A stretch of 64,000 nt of DNA from Trametopsis cervina (taxonomy: Eukaryota; Basidiomycota; Agaricomycetes; Polyporales; Irpicaceae). The first letter of the stretch is position 1. The number at the start of each line of letters is the position of its first letter. Of this stretch, positions 33,570-43,121 are shown piece by piece. A program made the position numbers and the translations under genes. A model generated the notes under the pieces. That model was not told the DNA's origin. It saw only the letters and a list, made by a program, of their open reading frames with translations, and did not search any database. The DNA lies in assembly GCA_022385755.1 (NCBI GenBank), contig MU278353.1:1260553-1324552 (forward strand), given 5' to 3'.

Positions 33570-36500
33570 ATGGCGCGCTCAACCACAAGAAAGATACGCA
33601 GCAAGATTCATGTATATGCACCGGTTAAAAAGCCAATGCGACATGGCCAGGGCAATATTGAAGCTCTAGAACGAGTGGAATTTATTCCAAGTCGCCCGGA
33701 GGCAGTGGAGCGTGCTCCCGATCACGTGCCCGGTCGAGAACAGCTAGCCGAAGACACACCCGTAGTAAACCAGGACATTCCGCCTCCCCCTGTGGACAGT
33801 TCTCGGGTGAGAACATGTGCTATAAACATGTGTACAGCATGAGCTTACCTTATCCAATAGTCTCAGAATTATTTCATGCGTCGGTGGCTGGAAGACTACC
33901 GGCTTGCCTTCGAGGATGCGATACTGGCCGGCGAGGTACCTTTGTCGGCCGGCCGAGAATGTCGCTGTGGTGTTGTGGCCGACTGGCGGTGCGACGACTG
34001 TCTTGGCTGTCCACTACAATGTTTGTCCTGCTTGCATAACGCTCATGCGTTGCTACCATGGCATCGAGTCAGTCGATGGCAGAAGAATGGATATTACACC
34101 CGCTGGTCGCTTCCTCGGACCGGCCTCAGCTTACAGTGCGGTCATGGAGGGCGTTCATGCCCCTCACGAGCCGCTGCTCACTCCCACGCTCATATTCAGG
34201 TATGTGGCAACGGGCAGGCCTTGGTATAATTCCGTACAAATAATATTTACATGCCACAGCCTACACAAGCAGCAGCCGATCTCGGTCCCAGTGTTGTAGA
34301 AAATGACGGTGCAGCCGGACAAAGCTGGCTTGATGTGGACGAGTTTGTTGACACCGAAGATGAGCGACTTCAGCCCATTGATGTTTTGGAAGATATGCCC
34401 GAAGATGAGGAGGCCGATCTGTCGAGTTCGGCCGAGCTCATTGGTCGCACCCAGCGGAAGGCCGGTGAGCTCACCGTGATTGATGTGAGCGGCATTCACC
34501 ATATTGCGGTAGAGTACTGTCTGTGCACATCTGCGCCCGAGCGGTACCGTCAGCTGCTGGATCTTCGACTCTACCCGGCCAGCTGTGATCGGCCGGCCAC
34601 TGTATTTACCTTCGCGGTCTTGGACGATTTTATTCTGCATAATCGAGCGTGCAACACCCCGGCGCAGAGCTACTTTAATGTGCTACAAAGGATTACCGAC
34701 CCCATCCAACCTCATCTGACCCCTGTATGTATCTCATATTGGCGCATGATATGTCTACTCACCATGTACGATAGAACCGTTATCGGGAATTTCTACGGGT
34801 GATACGACAATGGCGGCACCTAAAAACCCGCCGTATAACTGGAGTCACGCACGATGGATATCGGGCTGGTGTGAAAGGTCAAATGGCGTTATTTTGCCCT
34901 GCCTGCCCTCAACCAAACGTTAACCTGCCTGCAAATTGGGAGACGGACCCTGAGAGGTAAATATATCCTGGCTACCTTGTGCGGATATACTTACTAAACC
35001 AATTCATAAGATGGAAATATCGTGTGCAGCTGGTCATGGATGGTAACTTTGCGGCTGAACATCAGCGCATGAAGAACCCTGAAGATGATGTTTGGCTTGC
35101 CGATGGGGATGGTTTTTTTGTCGGCCGTACCAGGTTTGATGAGCATGTTCGCACTGCTGTTGAGCGTGTTCAGGTGAGATATTATTTTTGTGAGTCAGTA
35201 CAGCCAGTCATATGTGCATTGTCAGCGGTCATCTTGTAACGATCATAAGGCGGTCAACGGTCCGGGTCACAAAAGTACTCTGGACGCCACAGGTATTGGT
35301 GCAACCGCGTGTGCAAGGCACGGTGCTATGGTTCCACACTCGGTTGTGAACTTTACACGTGGAGAAAAGTGCGTCATACAACAGCCTTCCCATAACTTTG
35401 CTTACCTGCCAGTAGGCAGCGCGATATGGACTACTCGTATGTCAACAGCGTGGAACGGCTCATCCATCCATCCATCTCCGAAGCAGTTATGTATTACGAT
35501 GTTGTGTGCCAGTGGATGGTCCATCTTGGATTCAGAATTGACAATTCGCCAATTCTGAGTGATATGGTAAAGCACCTCCCCAATCTACGAACTGTGAAGG
35601 GCATTGGACTATTTCACGTTCATGGGCACAAGCAGGCATGCTTACCAAGGTTTTCACCGGACTTTATAAGCGGCGTCGGTATGGTGGATGGTGAAATCAT
35701 TGAAACGCTATGGGCTTCACTGAACGACACTAGTCGTGCAACTCGTGGTATGACCTCGGCACATCGTCAAGAAGCTATCGACGATCAAATCGGCTACTCT
35801 AATTGGATGAAGACCATTCGCATCGGTGAGTACCAATCGCATCGGCTTGGGTGCAACATTAATTGGTTGAATGCTAGTTAACCGCATCCGGGCAAAGCAT
35901 ACACGTGCGACCGAAATGCTTGCTGCCAGTGAAGAAGCCTTTGAATCCGTAAACAGCACCGTAAGCCCCACAGATTGTCATACATGGTCTGTCATGGAAT
36001 CGGCCGCTCTCGCGGAGAGACATAATAACCCACCAGCCATGGACATCTTTGATGTTAATGAGCAGTCCGGTATGTTTGCATTTTATGCCAGCCGACTTCG
36101 TACTGAGTCAAGCTAGCGCCAGGTTTGGCTGATCGGCTGGCCGCGCTATCGGCTCTTGAGACCGGCCGTGATTCCACCTTGATCGGCTGTGCGGCATGGA
36201 TTGCGAATGGCCTACGACTACAGGAAGACCAGTACGTACAATATGGCAAAGTATTGCTTTAAAATGCTGACGCTCTTCAGGCTTGCATTATCGGCCGAGG
36301 CAAGAAAGCTCAGTAGATATGCGAACAACGACGAAAAGCTTAAGTTCATCCGAAAAGAACGGCGACTTGCCGTTCGAATATCCTCCCACGAGAAGGCCGG
36401 CGCAATGTATACGATAACAGCCCCACCGGGCACAAATGCCTCCTCGTATAATGTATCGGACCCCGTAGCGGACTCTACGGCCTACGATGGAGCGGAGTGG

Positions 36501-37367
36501 GATGCAGCCGATGACGAAGAGGGACTGAGCGAGCGGCCGATTACAACATCCTCGGAACTTCAACAAGATCAGGTCCCGGCATACAAGCTTTCTGTGCTTT
36601 TGTTCTCCACTCTCCCCGTGTCGCCCAATGCTCCAAGTCACCAAATACAGGCAGGCATACAACAGGAACTCGCACTGCGGCAAGGCCAGGCCGAAGATCG
36701 GCTCGCATCGCTTCGAGTGTTACTGGCTTGGAAGTCAGTTGTTTTTCGTCGGGGTGTTCGCCCGGCCGGGGCGTACAACGAGCGACTGAGAGCTTGGGAG
36801 AAAGTACGATCGGTGGCTTCTAGTGTTCGGCAACAGGCTAGTATCTATGAGCAATCGCGTCGGACCATGTATGCCATGACCGATGAAGCCAGCCCTGAAG
36901 GAGCTGCTATTCGTACCCGATTCAGGCCCCTCACCAAAGACGATCTCAAAATCAGCACAGAGTTTCTTTCTTCTGATATTCGAGGACAGCGACACACCCA
37001 CCAGTCGTGGATATGGGGAAATGCACATCCGTCTGGAATCGACAATGGAAAATTGCTTGACGAATGTGAGCCTCCATTCGATTGACCAATCGGCCCGGCC
37101 ACTAACAGATCTTTAGATCGGCGGGTAGTTTGGCTGAGGGCCAAGGCACGCCGGGATCGATGGAAAGAGGAGGCAGTCCTAATTCCATTTGAGCTGGAGT
37201 GCATTGCCCGGTTTTATCAGCACTATCGAAAGCTATGGACAGATAGGGCTGATAGGACCCATCAGCGTGGACAAAGTGCGGGATATACTGCATACGCCCT
37301 GCGCCAAGCATCGGTGTGGCAGAGGCTAGAGGATCACGCAATTGAAGCCCGATCTACCCTGCAATAG
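33570..37367 (+). CDS. KDZ-family transposase with CxC2 cysteine cluster, intact (1,093 aa)
   Basis: The mobilising enzyme of the element. Eleven exons: 33570-33806, 33861-34199, 34260-34724, 34775-34956, 35011-35173, 35226-35368, 35416-35825, 35878-36069, 36117-36231, 36281-37065 and 37117-37367. The sum is 3,282 nt, in frame at every junction. Residues from 113 to about 150 form the CxC2 cluster (CRCGVVADWRCDDC, then CLSC), the zinc-binding module typical of KDZ transposases, followed by LPWHRVSRWQKNGYY and a final Cys-Pro. Then come VIDVSGIHHIAVEYC, ACNTPAQSYFNVLQRIT and ALFCPACPQPNVNLP. Catalytic acids are D418 in LVMDGNF, D538 in YYDVVCQW and E603 in VDGEIIETLWA; HVHGHKQACLPRF lies between the last two. 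The C-terminal part is charged and coiled-coil-like. No damage is visible, so the enzyme may be active. Confidence 0.96.
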
Positions 37368-37466
37368 ATAGCCTGTGATTCAGTAGAATACGCCGATTGG
37401 ATAATACCAATTTGCGCCTATATATACATCTCTTGCTTTGATGGTGTTCATGCTGTATTCGCCACC

Positions 37467-38118
37467 ATGGATATGCGGCAAATACCCACCTTCCTTCACG
37501 ACCAAGATTGGCGCAACCATCGTGTCATTGAGAACATGGCGGATTCATACCTTCGTGTGTATGCTGCTCGCTGTCGCCAAGCATTGCTGGTTCTCCCTGC
37601 CAAGGACGATGTGCTGAACTGCGCAAGATTTAAACGAGGGCTTATTGAGGAGGTGGTCAGTTACTCGCGTACGCCATAGCCGATCACATGCTCATCCTGA
37701 CTTAGAAAGCGGTCCTCTTTCAAGCCGGTATTCTGGCAGGCAAGTGCCGAGTTGATAAGGTGCAGCTGGACCAACCTTTGGTGTGGCTCCTCAACAAGGT
37801 CACAATCAGATTTGACCAGGTTGACCTCGAGCTCGACGATCTCCGCACGATTGCCTTCGATGCCCAGCCTGCCCCAGATAATATGTGGGGTGACCGGTGG
37901 TGGACGTACCCGGCTGCAGGGAGACGGACTGCGGACATGCAGCCCCCTATCAATCATTGGTGGTGGAGCTTTGTAAACGTGAGTGTTCCACCCAATGCCT
38001 CAAAGTTACGTATTCAATTGGAAGCATACAGCCTCCCGTCGAGGTCATTGAGCTGACCGATTCCGAGGATGATGACGATGCTACGAGGTTGGATTCTGAG
38101 GGCAGCAACGATTTGTAA
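37467..38118 (+). CDS. KDZ-element accessory protein D with SUMO-interaction-like tail (182 aa)
   Basis: Not recognised as a family. Exons are 37467-37655, 37706-37978 and 38032-38118 (549 nt, in frame; introns 50 and 53 nt). The first 154 residues look like a compact folded domain with several Trp residues (AKDDVLNCARFKRGLIEEV, KVTIRFDQVDLELDDLRTI, DRWWTYPAAGRR). The last exon encodes PPVEVIELTDSEDDDD and then a short acidic tail. V-I-E-L followed by acidic residues and a possible phosphoserine is a textbook SUMO-interaction motif. It lies 99 bp downstream of the transposase in the same direction and is the last gene before the right palindrome array, so it probably acts with the transposase. 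Function is inference. Confidence 0.75.
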
Positions 38119-38339
38119 ATACGCCTGTATGTTGTGTTGGACTAGCATGCTGTCACAACTTGCAAGCCCGACTGTACAATGCACGCCTGCATATCAGAGA
38201 AACGATAGGGGTGTCCCAACTTAGCGGTTAAGATGCATCATAATCAGTGACAGTCAGTAGGTATTCTCACGATATAGTGAGCTACTGTTGTTCTTGCGTC
38301 ACCGCCATTGCTGAATCCCAGCAAGCTACCATTATATTC

Positions 38340-40422
38340 AACTGATGTACTGTACGGTAATGACATGGTACTACCATTGTCGGCCGACCTGTATTACTGG
38401 ACTTGTTAAACTACTCTCATCACCGGTCGGCTGATATTACTCGGTGCAGGTTACTGGTCGGCCGACCGCGACTATCATACCACAACGGGCTACCAGTATG
38501 TCCAGCTAGCAAATATAATTGGGAAACGATACGGTACTATTGTACTCGGCCGACCTGTGCTACTGGAATCCAAAAAGCCATTCCGTTGACTACTCGGCTG
38601 CCCACCATTGTTGCACTAAGACATCCTATGGGCATATCAGGCCGGCTGACAGTATTGTACAATCATACCCTACTATCGTCATCGGCCGGGCTGTAGTACA
38701 AGACTAAAATATGATACCATGTTATCCGACCGGCCGCCTGCTACTATTGGCATGTCACAGGTTACCAGTATGTCCGGCCGATGTGTACTACGGAGTAATG
38801 GTACTGTACGATTGTGTTCGGCCGACCGGTGTTACCGGAGTGCAATAAGCTACTGCTTACTTCGTCCGGCCGCCTGCTACTACTGGCATGTAACTGTTTA
38901 CCAGTATATCCGGCCGATCTATACTACCGGGTATTGGTACTGTACTATAGTGCTCGGCCGACTAGTGTTACTACACTTCAATAAGCAACCGAGTGGACTG
39001 ACCGGCAACCTACTACTGGGTAATGGTACTGCATCTTCATCGTCGGCCGACATGTATTAGTGTCCTACAATAAGATACTGTGTCAACGGACCGGCCGCCT
39101 GCTACTACACGCATCTTACAGGTTACCCGTATGTCCGGCCGAGGTGCACTACTGAGTAGTGGTACTGTACAATTGTATTCGGCCGACCGATGTAACTGGA
39201 GTGCAATAAGCTTCTAAGTGGACTGACCGGCCGCCTAGTACTGGGTAATGGTACGTTATGTTCATGATCGGCCACCCAGTATTAGTGGCCGAAATTAAGC
39301 TCCGGACTGGAGAGACCGGCCGTCTATTACTACTGAGCATGTAACAGTTTACCAGTATGTCCGGCCGATGTATACTACCAGGCATTAGTACTGTACTATC
39401 GTGTTCGGCCGACCACTATTAGTGGTCTACATTAAGCTCCCGAGTTAACTGACCGGCCGTCTATCACTATTGTGCTATGACAGTTTAATAGTATGTCCGG
39501 CCGATTTATTCTACAGGATAATGGTACGGTGCTATTGTGTTCGGCCGACCCATGTTACTACACCCCAATAAGCTCCTGAGTTGACTGACCGGCCGTCTGT
39601 TACTATTATGCAATAACAGTCTACCGGTATGCCCGGCCGATTTATACTAGCAGGTATGGATACTGTACTGTCATATTCGGCCGACCAGTGTCAACAGACT
39701 GCAATGAGCTACGCTATTGACCGAATCTGGAATTTGCTGGTCGGCCGCACACCACTACTGGTTGTTATTATGTGGTAGGCCGATTGACATTAGCACTATA
39801 AGCAGAAGTACGATTGATCTCGGCCGCCCCATACTGGCCGACTACCACTATCGTACCACAGCAACATACTATTACATCCGGCCGACCAGTATGAGCCTAT
39901 CGCAAAACATAACTATGTCGGTCAGCCGAGAAACATTATTTCTTGTAATGCATCCATATTGGGGTAATCGGCCGACCAATGTTATCACGTCCAAGCGCAA
40001 TCGGCCTGTCTATATTATGGAGTCGGCATCCTGACCCATGCATCGGCCGGCTACCATTATCGACATTACATTTGTGAAGTGTGTTCGGCCTCATAATAAT
40101 AGCAAGCCAAGCAGATGGTAGCTACCTGGCAATAATGTATTGCACTGAAAAGATTCTTGTGCGGCCAGAACGTATAATAGCACACTCTTTCCCTCGGCCG
40201 AGTAATAACATCACCTACACTGAGTAAGCAACATATGTCATTACACTATATTATCAGTAATTGGTACGTGTAAATTTATAGCCGGACGGATGATAGTATC
40301 AATATAATATAGATTAACTCCTACTATATACATCCATGATAGTAGCATAGTATATATACAGGCCGGCTGCACAGTACTACCACTATACGTATGGCGGCCG
40401 GCCGGGATCCGCTGGCCGTCAA
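38340..40422. repeat. Right subterminal CGGCCG palindrome array
   Basis: A gene-free stretch of about 2 kb made of a diverged repeat of roughly 130-170 bp. Each unit contains, in order, a GACCGGCCGCCTGCTACTA-like box, a TATGTCCGGCCGATnTATACT box, then ATnGTACTGTAC and TGTTCGGCCGACCnnTGTTA. About ten units can be followed from 38,690 to 39,700, after which they decay. Boxes alternate between CCGGCCG and TCGGCCGA contexts. It mirrors the left array but is longer. The likely role is transposase binding. Confidence 0.8.
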
Positions 40423-40440
40423 TATCGGCTATTAATCCCA
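40423..40440 (-). repeat. Right terminal inverted repeat of the KDZ element
   Basis: Read on the minus strand from 40,440 this is TGGGATTAATAGCCGATA, identical to the left end except at one base. The sequence outside (CTTCACCAGT) does not repeat the left flank (ACACAGAATT), so no target-site duplication is apparent. Confidence 0.8.
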
Positions 40441-40575
40441 CTTCACCAGTGATAATACTGGCTACTTAGCTGAACTACCCCGGGAGAGATATTGCCGGAC
40501 TCCAGGCTTTCGTGGCTCCGTCATTCCCGCTGCCGCGCAGTTGTTAGGCTACGCCACAGAGAAATCCCGCAGTAG

Positions 40576-40582
40576 TATATAA
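40576..40582 (+). promoter_or_regulatory. Probable TATA box of the DUF6532 gene
   Basis: TATATAA lies 93 bp upstream of the ATG at 40,675, on the same strand. The 5' leader after it is pyrimidine-rich (CTCTCTTCGTCTCCC at about 40,612), as in many fungal core promoters. Confidence 0.5.
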
Positions 40583-40674
40583 GATGGAGCTCATAGGTAA
40601 GAGCTGTTTTCTCTCTTCGTCTCCCTAACTACGACACTGTCTAACAACAGTAACCCATCTCCCGCAGATTCAAC

Positions 40675-42674
40675 ATGACGAAGCCTCGTCGTAGTACACG
40701 ACTTGCCAAACCGACTTTGAAGGCTGCCGAAAAAGGTAAAGAGAGCAAAGGTAATGATACCGCAAGTCTGTCAGGTACGTTGATCATCTGATACAGCTAC
40801 GGCACATCATCCAACAATAAACTATATTCTCTAGACGCAGATCATGCACATGCAGGTAATAAGCATCGTCGCTCCACGTCTCGCGATAGCCTAGAAAGTG
40901 GCTTTCCTGGGCCACTGACACAGCCAAAGAAGCCCCGTTATCAAAGTAAGTCTTGTCTTTCTAATTGCCGGACTTCTTCAGTTGTCTGAATTCTTCACTT
41001 AGGCATTCCTCGTGCAGCAAGCATTCTCAACTCAGACCAAGAGGAGCCTGCCATGGATGTAGATAACAGTGACGAAGGTAGGTTGTTTGCTTCCGTCTCG
41101 CTTCGTTATAACTCACTATGGATTCTCTATAGACGTCAATATACCTCTTGCACACAACAAAGATGCTGCGAAGCATCGTACCAAAGCCTCGGACTGCGAA
41201 GACAATACTGTAGACTCCCCTGGATCGTCTGAGCACTCGAGCTCTATGGGCGAAGATGAGGAGGTAGTGTCGGAGTCAGAACTAGACGGTCACACGTTAG
41301 TTGCAACACAGACTCAACGTGCACGTCGCCTGGAACAGCAGATGGATAATGAGGTATATTTCTTGGTATACAACATTGCGAGAGGTTAACGAAAGTATTC
41401 ACAGCGACCACGCATCACCGTCACTGCCAGCAAGTTGACGACAGCACATCACATGACCCCTTCAGCACTAGCACCAGCTCCGACCCAGCCTGTTGAAGAT
41501 ATCGCTGAAGATGCTCTTAATGAACCGGTGCATGTGAGTACATCAGTGCTACTACATCCTGAGAAGGCTTTGATAATCACCCCTCATCGGCATAGTCAAC
41601 AGCTTCGGCGTGGCCACCCCACACTGATCTTGTGCTGCAATCAGGTACAAGTCGGCTCAACCTTTCGGTTCAAAGCTTGCGCTTGCAGGCGGTGCTCAAA
41701 TCGGCCAAACACGCCGTCTTTGCAAGTTTCTGTTGTCAACATGCCTACGAGACCCCAAGTGACAACAAAGGCTGGTTGCGTCAAGAGCTTATCAACGCCG
41801 CCAAAACCTTGGGTGAAGCTAGTATTGCAGATCGCATTCGTCAAGAAGATGCCTACGCAAAAAAACTCGTATCAATTGTGAGTGATCACATTTCATCTAT
41901 GCTGCTTTGCACGCTAAATCGATGGTGGCAGCCGCTTAATCAAGTAGAGAAATGGCGCTCGCGAGTCTTCCGGGCTGCGCACGACGAGGTAGAATCGCAG
42001 TATAACCTACAGTGCCGATCGGTCGAGAACACAGCACTACTCACGGTCGCCGAGCGTACAGACATCTGCAACACGCTGATGGAGTGGGACCACAGCTATA
42101 CATATATCTTCCCATTCCATGCAACGGTACGCTTACTTGTCAACATATTGCACGAACTCATTACTCAATATGCCTGCCTTTACAGACCCGGACACCTACA
42201 AAGAGCAAGCCCTACATGCTGCCGATCTTCCGTCACATCCTGCGCATCCTTTTCACTGACAAAGGAGTCGCTTCGGATGGGTTTCCGGAATCCTTCCGTG
42301 GCCCAGACGGCCAGTACGAGATGCCGCAGAAATTGCTGGCACTCTCGGCGACAATGGTATGTCCTTACAAAACCCTTGTGTGTATGTTACTCATTCTCAC
42401 CCAGGTGTATGCCGCTCTCGATTACAAGAAGAGAAACCTTGTCCGTGGGAAAGACCGCTTCAATACACAGACGTATTATGCAGTCTATTCGCAGAATCTT
42501 CTCCAGCTGCGAGATATTGAGACCAAGCTCGGTACTCGTCGTGCGTATCATCCTCTCATGCGGCAACTTTTTGCTACTATGCACGACGAGCAGCCTACCA
42601 CAAGCAATGCCCCTATTGCTGCCCCGCCGAACACTGACACTGACATCGTTGCTATTGACCTCGAAGCAGACTGA
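40675..42674 (+). CDS. DUF6532-like protein, intact (517 aa)
   Basis: Function unknown. DUF6532 is a multi-copy agaricomycete domain, often near mobile elements. Nine exons: 40675-40774, 40835-40945, 41003-41077, 41133-41353, 41405-41533, 41596-41877, 41932-42126, 42186-42356 and 42405-42674 (1,554 nt, in frame). The first 210 residues are a basic then acidic, Ser-rich disordered region (MTKPRRSTRLAKPTLKAA, later SSSMGEDEEVVSESELDG). The C-terminal 300 residues form the domain: LSVQSLRLQAVLKSAKHAVF, ETPSDNKGWLRQELINAAK, RSRVFRAAHDEVESQYNL, KPYMLPIFRHILRILFTDKG, EMPQKLLALSATMVYAALD. A basic start suggests nuclear location (inference). It starts 234 bp outside the right end of the KDZ element, so it belongs to the flank and not to the element. 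Confidence 0.82.
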
Positions 42675-43120
42675 TGTTTTGATGCGCAGTCGGTGCGCGG
42701 TGCGTGCTGTAGTCCTGTAGTAGAGCTCGTGTAATTCTTTATGTAATTGATTAACAATATGATTTTCTGCCGCTTGAGGCTACAACCACTACTACTGCGT
42801 CTACAAATGAGCGACTGAACGAGAACTTCCTACCATCTACCGATGCAGCTAACACGCTGCGCAAATACTTCCAACTCACTGCTGATGCAACTCGCGCGCA
42901 GATCGTACTGCGCAAGAACCGCCAATCGACAATGCCGATGCAACTCACACACTCCACAACGCCTTCCATCGACTTCCAACGCAACTCACGTGCATCTTGC
43001 ATGCAGCCAAAGTTGCACTCTGCATCGCAACAGTACCCACCTTCAAGATCGACGACTTCCGGAAGTCGCCTCAAATGCAGCAGCAGTGCCAATCTGCACG
43101 AATCTGTAGGTGACCTTTTC
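42675..43120. other. Region downstream of the DUF6532 gene, no firm gene
   Basis: Contains a loosely repeated ATGCAACTC-like phrase at about 42,890-43,030. Open frames exist on both strands: a plus-strand stretch around 42,780-43,000, and a 161-codon minus-strand frame at 42,751-43,236 with a Cys-containing stretch. Neither has splice support or a recognised domain. Unit homology resumes at about 43,122 with CTGGGGTCGCTGCAG. Confidence 0.35.
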
Positions 43121-43121
43121 C

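Larger units (their letters stand above)
22195..40440. mobile_element. Giant KDZ DNA transposon (about 18.2 kb) carrying a TET/JBP-like gene and accessory genes
   Basis: The ends are an inverted repeat: left TGGGATTAATAGGCGATA at 22,195-22,212, and the reverse complement of 40,423-40,440, which matches at 17 of 18 positions. Inside each end is a gene-free zone of about 1.5-2 kb packed with CGGCCG palindromes. Between them lie a KDZ transposase and a TET/JBP-like dioxygenase, plus accessory gene models A, B, C, D and a tentative E. Association of TET/JBP genes with KDZ (Kyakuja-Dileera-Zisupton) transposons in basidiomycetes is established knowledge. The transposase, dioxygenase and genes A-D all give uninterrupted spliced models, suggesting a young element. 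I could not identify a target-site duplication: the 8-9 bases outside each end do not match. The exact ends could therefore differ by a few bases, or one flank may have been rearranged. Confidence 0.85.

Noticed and set aside
40441..40675. DUF6532 gene as cargo of the KDZ element
   Set aside because: It lies outside the inverted repeat and beyond the right palindrome array, so the present ends exclude it.
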